DNA of 64,000 bases from Mycolicibacterium anyangense (GCF_010731855.1 NZ_AP022620.1:3100001-3164000), one strand, 5' to 3'; shown: positions 18,021 to 27,697, counted from the stretch's first letter. The notes: generated by a model not told the origin, from the sequence alone. Made by a program: numbers and translations.

Positions 18021-19670
18021 ATGACCGCCGACATTTCCGCCACCCCGCAATGGGCCGCGCTGCGCCGCCATCACGACGAGATCGCCGGCAAACATCTTCG
18101 GGAATTGTTCACCGAAGATCCGGGCCGCGGACGCGAACTGACGATGACGGTCGGGGATCTGTACATCGACTACAGCAAGCATCGGGTGACCCGGGAAACG
18201 CTGGGTCTGCTGGTCGATCTGGCCCGCGCGGCCAAGCTCGAGGAGCGCCGCGACGCCATGCTCTCCGGGGCGCACATCAACACCTCCGAGGACCGTGCCG
18301 TGCTGCACACCGCGCTGCGACTGCCGCGCGACGCCGCCCTGGTGGTCGACGGCCAGGACGTGGTGGCCGACGTGCACGAGGTGCTCGACGCGATGGGTGC
18401 GTTCACCGACAAGCTGCGCAGCGGCGAGTGGACGGGCGCCACCGGCGAGCGGATCAAGACCGTGGTCAACATCGGGATCGGCGGCTCGGACCTGGGCCCG
18501 GTGATGGTCTACCAGGCGCTGCGCCACTACGCCGACGCCGGCATCTCGGCGCGGTTCGTCTCCAACGTCGACCCGGCCGACCTGGTGGCCAAACTCGACG
18601 GCTTGGACCCTGCCACAACGCTTTTCATCATCGCCTCCAAGACATTCACGACGCTTGAGACGCTGACCAACGCCACGGCCGCGCGGCGCTGGCTGGTTGA
18701 AGGACTCGGCGAGGACGCAGTGTCCAAGCACTTCGTCGCGGTGTCGACGAACGCCAAGCTGGTCGACGAGTTCGGCATCGACACCGCCAACATGTTCGGC
18801 TTCTGGGACTGGGTGGGCGGCCGCTACTCGGTGGACTCCGCGATCGGCCTGTCGGTGATGGCGGTCATCGGCAAGGAGGCGTTCGCCGACTTCCTGTCCG
18901 GATTCCACGTCGTGGACCGGCATTTCGCCACCGCGCCGCTGGAGCAGAACGCACCGGCGCTGCTGGGCCTGATCGGACTGTGGTATTCGGACTTCTTCGG
19001 CGCGGAAACCCGTGCCGTGCTGCCGTATTCGAATGACCTGTCGCGGTTCGCCGCCTACCTGCAGCAGCTGACGATGGAATCCAACGGCAAGTCGGTGCAG
19101 GCCGACGGGACACCGGTGACCACTTCGACGGGTGAGATCTTCTGGGGCGAGCCGGGGACCAACGGCCAGCACGCGTTTTACCAGTTGCTGCATCAGGGCA
19201 CCCGGCTGGTGCCTGCCGATTTCATCGGGTTCTCCGAGCCCACCGACGATCTGCCGACCGCCGACGGCACCGGCAGCATGCACGACCTGCTGATGAGCAA
19301 CTTCTTCGCCCAGACCCAGGTGCTGGCATTCGGCAAGACGGCGCAGGAGATCGCCGCCGAAGGGACTCCCGCGCAGGTGGTTCCGCACAAGGTGATGCCC
19401 GGCAACCGGCCGTCGACGTCCATCCTGGCCCGGCGGCTGACGCCGTCGGTGGTGGGCCAGCTGATCGCGCTCTACGAGCATCAGGTGTTCACCGAGGGCG
19501 TGGTCTGGGGTATCGACTCGTTCGACCAGTGGGGTGTCGAGCTGGGTAAGACGCAGGCCAAGGCCCTGCTGGGAGTGATCACCAGCGACGGGTCTCCGGC
19601 GGAGCAGACCGACAGTTCGACCGACGAACTGGTGCGCCGCTACCGCGAGGAGCGCGGCCGGGTTCGCTGA
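18021..19670 (+). CDS. pgi: Glucose-6-phosphate isomerase
   Basis: Interconverts glucose-6-P and fructose-6-P. The ATG at 18021 ([11 protein letters not shown]) gives 549 residues, as expected; the frame stays open far upstream but only as the antisense of the dehydrogenase gene. Two SIS domains carry [10 protein letters not shown], the active-site [14 protein letters not shown] and the C-terminal catalytic Lys in G-V-E-L-G-K. It is convergent with the SDR gene. Confidence 0.97.
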   Translation: MTADISATPQWAALRRHHDEIAGKHLRELFTEDPGRGRELTMTVGDLYIDYSKHRVTRETLGLLVDLARAAKLEERRDAMLSGAHINTSEDRAVLHTALRLPRDAALVVDGQDVVADVHEVLDAMGAFTDKLRSGEWTGATGERIKTVVNIGIGGSDLGPVMVYQALRHYADAGISARFVSNVDPADLVAKLDGLDPATTLFIIASKTFTTLETLTNATAARRWLVEGLGEDAVSKHFVAVSTNAKLVDEFGIDTANMFGFWDWVGGRYSVDSAIGLSVMAVIGKEAFADFLSGFHVVDRHFATAPLEQNAPALLGLIGLWYSDFFGAETRAVLPYSNDLSRFAAYLQQLTMESNGKSVQADGTPVTTSTGEIFWGEPGTNGQHAFYQLLHQGTRLVPADFIGFSEPTDDLPTADGTGSMHDLLMSNFFAQTQVLAFGKTAQEIAAEGTPAQVVPHKVMPGNRPSTSILARRLTPSVVGQLIALYEHQVFTEGVVWGIDSFDQWGVELGKTQAKALLGVITSDGSPAEQTDSSTDELVRRYREERGRVR

Positions 19671-19683
19671 AGCGATTTGGGCG

Positions 19684-20433
19684 CTAGGCGAACGGCGTGG
19701 TGAACCGCGGGGGCAGCAGCTTGAGCAGTGCGACCAGCGGCACCCATGGCCAGCCTGGAACGATCGCGCGGCCGGTTTCGCGTTCGATGGCGGCGACGAT
19801 CTTGCGCACCCCGGTCTCGTTGTCGACCATCAGCATGGTGCTGTTCGACTTGGCGGTCATCTCCGATTCGATGTAGCCCGGTTCGATGACGGTGACGGTG
19901 ATGGGCCCCGACGCGTATTCACCGCGCAGCGATTCCCCCAGTGACGACACCCCGGCCTTCGACGCGGCATAGGCGGCCTTGACCCCGGGCAAGCCCTTGT
20001 TACCCAGCACGCTGGAGATCAGCACGAGATGGCCGGAACCGGAGGTGTGGAACATCTCCAGCGCCGTCTCGATCTGTACCAGCGCCGCAACCAGATTCGT
20101 TTCGATGGTGGCCTTGTTGGCCCGCAGATTCCCCGAACCCAGCGGTGCGCCCTTGCCGACGCCCGCGTTGACGATGACGCGGTCCAGGCCGCCGAGTTCA
20201 CCGGCGAGTTCGGCGAACACTGTGGGTACCCGGTCGTGGTCGTTGACGTCCAGGGCAGCGACGGCGACGGTGATGTCCGGATGACGGGCGGTGAGTTCGG
20301 CCTTGAGCTCGTCGAGCCGGTCGACGCGCCGGGCGCACAGTGCGAGATCACGCCCCTTGGCGGCGAACTGGCGGGCCATGCCCGCGCCGAGACCGGAGCT
20401 CGCGCCGGTGATGAGGATCTTCTGGCGGGTCAT
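19684..20433 (-). CDS. Short-chain dehydrogenase/reductase (Rv0945-like)
   Basis: A classical SDR of 249 residues: cofactor motif T-G-A-S-S-G-L-G at the N-terminus, N-A-G in strand 4, catalytic Ser in I-S-S and Y-A-A-S-K. An Arg after the second strand (C-A-R-R) suggests NADPH. It lies 32 bp downstream of the Fpg-like gene on the same strand, as recalled for Rv0944-Rv0945. Substrate unknown; the C-terminal P-W-V-P-L-V-A-L-L-K-L-L segment may contact membranes. Confidence 0.88.
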   Translation of the reverse strand: MTRQKILITGASSGLGAGMARQFAAKGRDLALCARRVDRLDELKAELTARHPDITVAVAALDVNDHDRVPTVFAELAGELGGLDRVIVNAGVGKGAPLGSGNLRANKATIETNLVAALVQIETALEMFHTSGSGHLVLISSVLGNKGLPGVKAAYAASKAGVSSLGESLRGEYASGPITVTVIEPGYIESEMTAKSNSTMLMVDNETGVRKIVAAIERETGRAIVPGWPWVPLVALLKLLPPRFTTPFA

Positions 20434-20465
20434 GCCGGCAGCTTAACGACGCCGCTGGGGCGGGC

Positions 20466-21329
20466 TCACTTCAGCAGCCGGGACAACCGTCGGTCGGCCA
20501 GCACCTTGCCGCCCGTCTGACACGTCGGACAGTACTGAAAAGACTTGTCCGCGAACGACACTTCCCGCACCGTGTCGCCGCAGACCGGACAGGGCAGCCC
20601 GGTCCGGGCGTGTACCCGCAGCCCGGATCGCTTCTCCCCCTTCAGGGTGGCGGCCTGCTGCCCCACCGATCGCTGCACCGCATCGGTCAGCACCGTGATC
20701 ATGGCGTCGTGCAACACCGACACCTGGGCCTCGGTGAGTTTGTTCGCGGTGGCGAACGGCGACAGCTTGGCCACATGCAGGATCTCGTCACTGTAGGCGT
20801 TGCCGATCCCGGCGATGACCTTCTGGTCGGTGATGACCGTCTTGATCCGGCCGGACTGGCTGGCCAGCAGCTGGGCGAGTTGGTCGGCCGTGACCTCCAG
20901 CGCGTCGGGCCCCAGCGTCGCGATGCCCGGCACGTCGGCCGGGTCGCGCACGATCCAGACCGCCAACCGCTTCTGGGTGCCGGCTTCGGTGAGGTCGAAA
21001 CCCGGTGCTTCGCCGGGTGTTCCGAGATGCACCCGTAAGGCGATCGGTCCTTTGCCGGGCTTGAGCGGGGCGGCGGCCAGCTTGTCCGACCAGCGCAACC
21101 AGCCGGCCCGTGACAGGTGGGTGATCAGGTAGAGCTCACCGGCCTGCAGCCCGAGGTACTTTCCCCAGCGGTGTGCCCCGGTGACCTTATGACCGTGCAG
21201 CGCGGTGGGCGGCGGGTCGAAGGTCTTGAGCACCGACAGGGCGCCGACGTCGAGGCGGCCCACACTCGCACCGACCGCATGCCGGCGCAGATGGTCGGCG
21301 AGCGCCTCGACTTCCGGCAGTTCGGGCAT
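20466..21329 (-). CDS. Fpg/Nei-family DNA glycosylase-like protein
   Basis: A full-length 287-residue member of the formamidopyrimidine-DNA glycosylase family. The catalytic N-terminus P-E-L-P-E-V-E is intact after Met removal. H2TH residues G-I-G-N-A-Y-S-D-E-I-L and a C-terminal zinc finger (C-P-V-C ... C-P-T-C) are present. M. tuberculosis Rv0944 at this position is, as I recall, much shorter, so the ancestral gene may be preserved here. Expected role is excision of oxidised bases. Whether it is MutM or Nei in specificity cannot be decided from sequence. Confidence 0.85.
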   Translation of the reverse strand: MPELPEVEALADHLRRHAVGASVGRLDVGALSVLKTFDPPPTALHGHKVTGAHRWGKYLGLQAGELYLITHLSRAGWLRWSDKLAAAPLKPGKGPIALRVHLGTPGEAPGFDLTEAGTQKRLAVWIVRDPADVPGIATLGPDALEVTADQLAQLLASQSGRIKTVITDQKVIAGIGNAYSDEILHVAKLSPFATANKLTEAQVSVLHDAMITVLTDAVQRSVGQQAATLKGEKRSGLRVHARTGLPCPVCGDTVREVSFADKSFQYCPTCQTGGKVLADRRLSRLLK

Positions 21330-21342
21330 TACTCCAGGCTAG

Positions 21343-21735
21343 CTAGACCCGGTCGGCAGTGCGCAGTGGCAGCGAGAACAGCCAGCCGACGATCGACAGA
21401 ACGATGGCCGCCCAGACAGCGGTCCACCAGAACTGGTCGATCTGCAGGCCCCAGTGCGTGGTGTTCTCGGTGATCCAGGCGGTGATCCACAGCATCAGGG
21501 CGTTGATGACGATGTGGATCAGCCCCAGCGTGAGGATGTACAGCGGGATCGACACGAATTGCACGATCGGCTTGATGATCGCGTTGACGAAGCCGAAGAT
21601 CACCGCGACGACGAGAACGATGCCGACCCGCTGCAGCGAGGTATCGCCGCCCACGAAGGTGATCCCCGGCACGATCAGCGTGACGACCCACAGCGCCAGG
21701 CCGGTGACGGCGGCGCGCAGGAGAAATGACCCCAT
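21343..21735 (-). CDS. Mycobacterial 4-TMS phage-holin-superfamily membrane protein
   Basis: The ATG at 21735 follows GGGAGG and gives 130 residues, almost entirely hydrophobic, with four membrane helices. The PF04020-type motif F-V-N-A-I-I-K-P-I-V-Q is present. Despite the family name, no phage genes surround it and such proteins are common chromosomal membrane proteins of unknown role. It lies between cobF and the Fpg-like gene on the same strand. Confidence 0.8.
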   Translation of the reverse strand: MGSFLLRAAVTGLALWVVTLIVPGITFVGGDTSLQRVGIVLVVAVIFGFVNAIIKPIVQFVSIPLYILTLGLIHIVINALMLWITAWITENTTHWGLQIDQFWWTAVWAAIVLSIVGWLFSLPLRTADRV

Positions 21736-21764
21736 GGTTGTGATCCTCCCATGGCAGTGCGTCG

Positions 21765-22499
21765 TCAGGGGCGCAGCAGATAGATGTCCATGATCCAGCC
21801 GTGCCGGGCGCGGGCGGCGGCGCGTACCTCGGCGATGTGTTCGCCGACCTCGCCGACGGTGCCGGCCACCAGGATCTCCTGCGGGGTGCCCAGGTAGGCG
21901 CCCCACCAGATCCGGGTCTGCGGCGGGCAGCCCAGGAACGAGCATTCCCCGTCGAGCATCACCACCGCCGAGCCACTCACCCCGCTGCCGCGCAGCTGGC
22001 GCCCCGTGGTGATGAGCACGGGTTCACCGACGTCGTTGAGCGGGATCCGGTGCCGGGCGGTGAGCGCCTGCACGGCGGTGATGCCGGGGATCACGTCGAA
22101 GCCGAACTCCACATGCTCGGCCACCTGCTCGAGGATGCGCAGCGTGCTGTCGTAGAGCGAGGCATCCCCCCACGCCAGGAACGCCCCGGTGCCGTCGGGC
22201 CCCAGTTCGGTCTCGATGGCCTTGGCCCACATCCGGGCGCGGGCGGTGTGCCAGTCGGCGACGGCCTGGGTGTAGTCGCCGTCGGCGGCGCGCTGGGGGT
22301 CGGGGAGTTCGACGAAGCGGTAGCCCGGCCGGGTGATGAAGCGGCGGCAGATCTCGCGGCGAAGTTCGACGAGGTCGCTCTTGGCCTGGCCCTTGTCCAT
22401 GGCGAAGAACACCTCGGTGTCGTTGAGGGCGCGCACCGCCTGCGCCGTGACGTAGTCGGGATCGCCGGCGCCGATGCCGATGACGTGGATGCGCCGCAT
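21765..22499 (-). CDS. cobF: Precorrin-6A synthase (deacetylating) CobF
   Basis: A SAM-dependent tetrapyrrole methylase of 244 residues that methylates C-1 of precorrin-5 with loss of acetate in aerobic B12 synthesis. It shows the family start I-H-V-I-G-I-G-A-G-D-P-D-Y-V-T, the G-D-A-S-L-Y-D-S-T loop and V-I-P-G-I-T-A-V-Q-A. It stands apart from any other cob gene here and follows the MFS/P-type ATPase pair on the same strand (9-bp gap). The linkage to metal transport is suggestive. M. tuberculosis lacks this gene, as I recall. Confidence 0.92.
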   Translation of the reverse strand: MRRIHVIGIGAGDPDYVTAQAVRALNDTEVFFAMDKGQAKSDLVELRREICRRFITRPGYRFVELPDPQRAADGDYTQAVADWHTARARMWAKAIETELGPDGTGAFLAWGDASLYDSTLRILEQVAEHVEFGFDVIPGITAVQALTARHRIPLNDVGEPVLITTGRQLRGSGVSGSAVVMLDGECSFLGCPPQTRIWWGAYLGTPQEILVAGTVGEVGEHIAEVRAAARARHGWIMDIYLLRP

Positions 22500-22508
22500 G
22501 ACGGGAGC

Positions 22509-23687
22509 CTAACCAGTGCGTCGCACCAGCCATGGCACCAGGAGCAGCACCGCGAAGCAGCCGCCGACGATCCCGGACACCAGCAGCGGCAGCCTGCCGT
22601 CGGTTCCCCACAGCAGCCCGGCCCACACGCCCGCGGCCAGGATCGCCAGTCCGCTGGCGCCCTGGAACACCCCTTGGGCACTGGCCTGGCGGTCATCGGG
22701 CACCAACGACGACACCCACGCCTTGCCCACTCCGTCGGTGCACGCGGTGAACAGCCCGTAGGCGGCGATCAACAGCCAGGCCGCCAGGTGATCGGTGGTC
22801 AGCCCCAGACCGATGTAGCCGATGGCGAAGAACACCAGCCCGAAGCCGAACACCGCCGACCGGGGCACGCGGTCGGCCAGCACACCGGCGGGGAAGCTGC
22901 CGAGTGCGTAGACCAGGTTGTAGCCGACGTAGGCCAGGATCACCCCGACCACCCCGAAGCCGATCTCGTTGAGCCGCAACAACAACAACGCATCAGGGAA
23001 GTTGACGACGCCGAATCCCACCACCACCGCGGTCACCCGCCAGTAGCGGCTCGGCAGGTCACGCAGCCCGCGCAGGATCGGCTGGCGGGGCGGGCGCGGA
23101 CCGGTGCGGCGCTGTTCACGCACCAGCGCGATGAGCAGAACCGACAGGACGGCGGGCACGATCGCCACGTACAGCAGCGGCGGGATCCGGTGATCCAGCA
23201 GCTCATAGCCGGCCAGCCCGATCAACGGACCGACCACCGCACCCAGGGTGTCCATGGTGCGGTGAAAGCCGAACACCTTGCCCCGCAACGACTTATCGAT
23301 GCCCTCGACGAGAAGCGCGTCACGCGGCACCCCGCGGATGCCTTTGCCCAGCCGGTCGACCACTCGCCCGGCCATGACTCCGGGCCAGGCAGCGGCCACC
23401 GCGATGATCACCTTGCCGAGGGCGGCCATACCGTAGCCGGTGGCGATCAGCGGCCGCTTGGCGAACCGGTCACCCAGCGGCCCCACCGCGAGCTTGGTCA
23501 TCGAGGCCGCCCCCTCGGCCGCACCCTCGATGGCACCCACCACCGAGGGGGGCGCCCCCAGTACGGTCGTCAAATAGATCGGCAGTAGTGGGTACAGCAG
23601 CTCACTGGCCGCATCCTGCAGGAAGGACACCGCCGAGAGCACCCTGACGTTGCGGGTCAGCCAGAGCCGCGAAAGACGTTGCGTCAT
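22509..23687 (-). CDS. Major facilitator superfamily transporter
   Basis: The ATG at 23687 (M-T-Q-R-L-S-R-L-W-L-T-R-N-V) overlaps the stop of the P-type ATPase gene (ATGA), so the two are translationally coupled. The 392 residues have about 12 membrane segments. The loop-2 motif reads G-P-L-G-D-R-F-A-K-R, and a G-K-G-I-R-G-V-P-R-D-A-L-L motif recalls proton-coupled exporters. The substrate is unknown; its coupling to a metal ATPase and to cobF suggests a metal, metallophore or corrinoid. Confidence 0.85.
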   Translation of the reverse strand: MTQRLSRLWLTRNVRVLSAVSFLQDAASELLYPLLPIYLTTVLGAPPSVVGAIEGAAEGAASMTKLAVGPLGDRFAKRPLIATGYGMAALGKVIIAVAAAWPGVMAGRVVDRLGKGIRGVPRDALLVEGIDKSLRGKVFGFHRTMDTLGAVVGPLIGLAGYELLDHRIPPLLYVAIVPAVLSVLLIALVREQRRTGPRPPRQPILRGLRDLPSRYWRVTAVVVGFGVVNFPDALLLLRLNEIGFGVVGVILAYVGYNLVYALGSFPAGVLADRVPRSAVFGFGLVFFAIGYIGLGLTTDHLAAWLLIAAYGLFTACTDGVGKAWVSSLVPDDRQASAQGVFQGASGLAILAAGVWAGLLWGTDGRLPLLVSGIVGGCFAVLLLVPWLVRRTG

Positions 23688-25987
23688 AGGGTGTTCAAGA
23701 AAGCCGGGGCAAGCACGAAGAAGTTCTCCTCTTCCTGGACGAAGTGCAGACACAGCAAGGCGTACAACCCGTAGAGGCAGGCCAGCAGATCGTCGGTCTG
23801 TTCGGCTCGGAGCCCACCGTTCTCGTCGGCGACGTCGAGATGGGTGTGCACCCGCTGCGCCAGCCGATGGATCTCGGCGTGCATCCGGCTCATGGTCGCG
23901 GTGGCCTCGGCGCTGCCCAGCGGCCGGGCCAACTCCGGATAGAGCGCGCTGTCCTCGGCGTCTTCGTGCGGCAGCAGGGTCTGCTGCAGGAAGGTGTCGG
24001 CGGCGCGCAGTGAATCCAGCGCCGACGGGTCGCCCGCGCCGATCTGCTGGGCGGCGTCCCGCAGCACCGAGAGGTCGTCGCGCATGCGGTCGTGTTCGGC
24101 GGAGAACCGGGCCACCAACTGTTCGGCGTCGTGGCTCAGCGGCGGCGGCCCGGTGTGGTCGCCGCCCAGTGCGCGCAGCGCATTGAGGATCACGGCCAGG
24201 TCGATACCCTCCTGCAACAGTGCGCCGGCCGCGGGCGGCAGCCACCCGGCGGCGGCGAATCCCATGGCGACCAGCGACAGCCCCATCCCGACACCGGCGC
24301 TCTGCACCGCGATGCGCCGGGAGCGACGGGCGATCAGCTTGGCGTCGGCCAGCCGGTCCAGGCGGTCGGCGGTCAGCACGATATCGGCGGCTTCCGAACT
24401 GGCCGTGGACCCGCGGGCGCCCATCGCGACGCCGACGTCGGCGGCCGCCAGCGCGGGGGCGTCGTTGACGCCGTCGCCCACCATCGCGGTGACTGCCTTC
24501 TCCCGCTCGGCGCGCACCTTGGCCACCTTGTCGGCGGGGGTCTGCTGGGCGGCCACCTCGTCGAGACCCAGCACCGTCCCGATCTGGCGGGCCGGTGCCG
24601 GCCGGTCCCCGGTCAGCATCACCAGCCGCGTCATGCCGGCGGCCCGCAACCGCCGCAACGTACGGGGCGCATCAGGCCGCAGCGGATCTGTCAGCAGTAT
24701 CGCGCCGGCCAGGTCGCCGTCGACACGGACCCAGGCCACCACCGCGGCGTCCAGCGATGCCCGCGAGAGCACCCCGGCCGCCCAATCCGGCAGCGCATCG
24801 TCGAGGTCCAGGTTGCCGACGGCGACGCGGCGGCCGTCGACCACCGCCGAAACTCCGGTTCCGGCCTGCTCGCTGACGTCGGTGGGCACCCGCAGCGGCA
24901 CGCCTCGCAGGCGGGCTTCGGCGACGATGGCCGCGGCCAGGATGTGCGGCGAGAGCTGGTCGGCCGAGGCGGCCAGGCCCAGGACGGCATCGACGGTCCA
25001 CCCCGGGGCTACCGCGACATCGGTACCCCTTGGCCGCCCGGTGGTCAGCGTTCCGGTCTTGTCGAGCACCAAAGTGCTTGCCCGGCCTAATGTTTCGAGT
25101 GCGCCACCGCCGCGGACCAGCACGCCGATACGCGAGGTGCGGGACAGTCCCGAGACGATGGCCACCGGCGCGGCGAGCAGCAGGGGGCACGGGGTGGCGA
25201 CGACGAGCACCGCCACCGCACGCTGCGCCGTCCCGCTGAGCAGCCAGGCCAGGCCGGCCACCGCCAGCGCCGCCGGAACGAACCACCCGGCGAGCCGGTC
25301 GGCGATGCGCACCACCGGGGCCGACTCGGCGGCAGCCTGTTTGGCCAGTGCGACGATCCCGGCGTAGGTGCTGTCGGCTGCGGTGGCCGTGGCGCGCAGT
25401 TCCAGCCCGCCGCCGGCGTTGACCACGCCGCTGCGCACCGCCTCGTCCCGGTCCCGCCGGACGTGGGCGGCCTCACCGGTGAGCGCCGACTCGTCGAGCA
25501 CCGCGGACTCCGAGAGCACCAGTCCGTCGACGGGCAGCACCTCGCCGGGACCGACGATCACGATGTCGTCGACCGCGATGACGTCCAGCCCGACCACCTC
25601 GACGTCGCCGCCCACACGGCGGCGAGCGGTGTGGGGAACCCGATCCAGAAGGGCGCGAAGGTCTTTGGTGGCCCGCCGCTCGGCGGCGGCATCGAGGGCT
25701 TGCCCCGTCGCGAGCATGACGCCGACCAGCGCGCCGGCCACGTACTCCCCCACCGCCAGAGCGCCGGCCAACGACAGCACCGCCAGGATGTCCACCCCGA
25801 TACGGCCCGTGCGCAACGCGGCGATCACCCACCAGATCGCCGGTCCCAGGGCCACCACGGTGCCTGCGATCCAGCAGCCGTCGGCCACCGCGGTAGCCCC
25901 GAGCAGCCAGGCGATCCCGCCGGCGGCCAGCGCCGCGAGCGTGACCGCGAGTAGCGCCCAGCGCACCGCGTCCTTCACAGCTCTCAT
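23684..25987 (-). CDS. P1B-type metal ATPase with C-terminal hemerythrin-like domain (P1B-5/Nia type)
   Basis: The ATG at 25987 gives 767 residues. The first ~615 form a P1B ATPase without an N-terminal metal-binding domain: actuator T-G-E loop, T-P-C-P in the transport helix, D-K-T-G-T phosphorylation site and G-D-G-V-N-D hinge. The last ~150 residues are hemerythrin-like with H-x-x-x-x and H-E-D-A-E-D-S motifs plus H-F-V-Q-E-E-E-N. TPC plus hemerythrin is the pattern described for P1B-5 (Nia) ATPases, linked to Ni, Co or Fe export. The usual S-E-H-P-L motif reads L-S-P-H-I-L. Coupled to the MFS gene. Confidence 0.85.
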   Translation of the reverse strand: MRAVKDAVRWALLAVTLAALAAGGIAWLLGATAVADGCWIAGTVVALGPAIWWVIAALRTGRIGVDILAVLSLAGALAVGEYVAGALVGVMLATGQALDAAAERRATKDLRALLDRVPHTARRRVGGDVEVVGLDVIAVDDIVIVGPGEVLPVDGLVLSESAVLDESALTGEAAHVRRDRDEAVRSGVVNAGGGLELRATATAADSTYAGIVALAKQAAAESAPVVRIADRLAGWFVPAALAVAGLAWLLSGTAQRAVAVLVVATPCPLLLAAPVAIVSGLSRTSRIGVLVRGGGALETLGRASTLVLDKTGTLTTGRPRGTDVAVAPGWTVDAVLGLAASADQLSPHILAAAIVAEARLRGVPLRVPTDVSEQAGTGVSAVVDGRRVAVGNLDLDDALPDWAAGVLSRASLDAAVVAWVRVDGDLAGAILLTDPLRPDAPRTLRRLRAAGMTRLVMLTGDRPAPARQIGTVLGLDEVAAQQTPADKVAKVRAEREKAVTAMVGDGVNDAPALAAADVGVAMGARGSTASSEAADIVLTADRLDRLADAKLIARRSRRIAVQSAGVGMGLSLVAMGFAAAGWLPPAAGALLQEGIDLAVILNALRALGGDHTGPPPLSHDAEQLVARFSAEHDRMRDDLSVLRDAAQQIGAGDPSALDSLRAADTFLQQTLLPHEDAEDSALYPELARPLGSAEATATMSRMHAEIHRLAQRVHTHLDVADENGGLRAEQTDDLLACLYGLYALLCLHFVQEEENFFVLAPAFLNTL

Positions 25988-26004
25988 GATGCTCCTACCG
26001 GGCG

Positions 26005-26010
26005 TAGTAT
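26005..26010 (+). promoter_or_regulatory. -10 element of a leaderless DUF2231 message
   Basis: TAGTAT ends seven bases before the GTG at 26018, the spacing expected when transcription starts on the initiation codon. Confidence 0.5.
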
Positions 26011-26017
26011 TCGGCGC

Positions 26018-26506
26018 GTGTCGACGTTTAACGGACTCCCCGCGCACATCCTGTACGTGCACTTCATCGTGGTGCTCGCACCGCTGACCGCCATCCTGGC
26101 GATCCTGTGTGTGCTGTGGCCGGCCGCCCGCCAGCGGTTGGTGTGGCTGGTGCTGGTCCTGGCCGGTGTCGTCGCGGTGCTGACGCCGGTGACCACCGAG
26201 GCCGGTGAGTACCTCGAGCACCGGGTGGGGCGCACGCCGCTGATACACGCCCACGCCGAGCTCGGCGACACGATGATCTATTTCGCCGCCGCGCTGCTGG
26301 TCGCGGCGGTGCTGCTGGCGGTCGTACACCTGCGCACCAGCCGGGGCAAGTCGGTCTCGACCGCACTCAACGTGGTGGTGGCGGTGATGGTCCTGGCCGC
26401 CGGCATCGGCACGATCGTGCAGACCTACCGGATCGGGGATTCCGGCGCGAAGTCCGCGTGGGCCGATCTACCGCCGGCCCCGGCGTCGGGCGAGGGCGGC
26501 GAATAG
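26018..26506 (+). CDS. DUF2231 four-helix membrane protein
   Basis: 162 residues starting at a probable leaderless GTG (M-S-T-F-N-G-L-P-A-H-I-L-Y-V-H). It has four membrane segments and several conserved-looking His residues (A-H-I-L-Y-V-H, H-R-V, H-A-H-A-E-L-G-D) near membrane ends, as in DUF2231 proteins thought to bind haem or metals. It is divergent from the hemerythrin-tailed ATPase with 30 bp between starts, so regulation is probably shared. Biochemical function unknown. Confidence 0.78.
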   Translation: MSTFNGLPAHILYVHFIVVLAPLTAILAILCVLWPAARQRLVWLVLVLAGVVAVLTPVTTEAGEYLEHRVGRTPLIHAHAELGDTMIYFAAALLVAAVLLAVVHLRTSRGKSVSTALNVVVAVMVLAAGIGTIVQTYRIGDSGAKSAWADLPPAPASGEGGE

Positions 26507-26508
26507 GC

Positions 26509-27477
26509 TCAGCCGCGCAGCGTCACGCTGGGTGACTGGCCGAATTCGGCCCGGTAGGCCTGGCTGAACCGGCCGGTGTGGGCGAAGCCCCAGCGGATGG
26601 CGATCGCCGCGACGGTGTCGCGGGTCGGGTCACCGGCCATCAGGTCGCGGTGCGCGCGGCGCAACCGGATCTGCCGCAGGTAGGTCATCGGGCTGATGTC
26701 GAGGTGCCGGCGGAACATGTACTGGACCGCGCGCGGTGTGACGTTGAGGGCGCGGGCCACATCCGTCATCCCGATATCGCGGGCGCAGTTGGCGTGCATG
26801 AACTCAATGGCGCGACGCAGCAGTGGCGGCGAGGTGTCCAGGGTGTCGACGCTGTCGTCGACGGCGTCGGCATAGGTGTTGGGAAAGACCTGCAGCATGG
26901 TGGCGGCCAGCAGCCGGACCGCCGCGCCGACCACCGCTTGGGAGCCGCCGACCCCGATCCGGTCCGCCAAGGTGGTGGTGACGTATTCGACCGCGGTCTC
27001 CCACTGCGAGGCGGCCGCCGCCGAGCGGGGCCGCCCGGAAGTGAAGCGCACCGGTCCGCGATCCAGGTTGCCGGTGATCTCGGCCAATGCGGCGGGGGTG
27101 AGCGCGGCCAGCGACACCTCGGCGTCGGCCAGGTGCGCACGGCAGGGCCGACCGGGCCGGATGGCGAGCACGATGTCGCCGGCGACGCAGATGTCGGGGT
27201 GGGCGTCGGACCCGAGTTGCATCGTGCCGGACTTCAGGTGGGTGACCACGAAGCAGGGCGCCGGCTCGGCTTCGAAGACCAGCTCGCCGGGGACCCGTGC
27301 GGTGCACAGGCTCACCGGACCCATCACCACGTGCGACAGCGTGATCGGCCGGTCACCACGCAACCCCTCGACACGGCCGCGGATTCCGTGGGCACTGCCG
27401 ATGAACGTGGCGACGGCCTCGGGGTCGGCGGTGGTGCAGACGGTGCTGCGCGGCGGCGACTCGAGGACAGCGGTCAT
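26509..27477 (-). CDS. AraC-family transcriptional regulator
   Basis: The ATG at 27477 follows AGGAG with 7-base spacing and gives 322 residues. An N-terminal cupin-like sensor domain covers about 1-200. The C-terminal double helix-turn-helix (about 225-320) contains M-T-D-V-A-R-A-L-N-V-T-P-R-A-V-Q-Y and I-R-W-G-F-A-H-T-G-R-F-S-Q-A-Y-R. It is convergent with DUF2231 and divergent from the LLM gene. Ligand and targets are unknown; the 229-bp region to 27707 holds a KstR box on the far side. Confidence 0.87.
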   Translation of the reverse strand: MTAVLESPPRSTVCTTADPEAVATFIGSAHGIRGRVEGLRGDRPITLSHVVMGPVSLCTARVPGELVFEAEPAPCFVVTHLKSGTMQLGSDAHPDICVAGDIVLAIRPGRPCRAHLADAEVSLAALTPAALAEITGNLDRGPVRFTSGRPRSAAAASQWETAVEYVTTTLADRIGVGGSQAVVGAAVRLLAATMLQVFPNTYADAVDDSVDTLDTSPPLLRRAIEFMHANCARDIGMTDVARALNVTPRAVQYMFRRHLDISPMTYLRQIRLRRAHRDLMAGDPTRDTVAAIAIRWGFAHTGRFSQAYRAEFGQSPSVTLRG

Positions 27478-27683
27478 CGTGGCTCCTGACTTGTGACGGC
27501 CGCACCGAACGCCGCACCAGCAGTTCTGTCGGATGTCGCATGAGAACCTCGGCGACCGAACTGCCAGTGGCGAAGTTGCGGTGCATACGCCCGAAACAGA
27601 GCGGACGTGGTGAGCATTGTTCTCAGCCCTGCGGCGAGCGTACCTTGCCCGCATCCGATCCGGGAGCATCTTCCGTCAATAAT

Positions 27684-27697
27684 TAGAACACGTTCTA
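27684..27697 (+). promoter_or_regulatory. KstR-type operator
   Basis: TAGAACACGTTCTA is a perfect palindromic match to TnnAACnnGTTnnA. It ends nine bases before the ATG of the LLM gene, the same spacing as the box at 6968-6981. Confidence 0.78.

Noticed and set aside
21343-21735. Prophage indicated by a holin-family gene
   Set aside because: No other phage gene is nearby; the family is a common chromosomal membrane protein.
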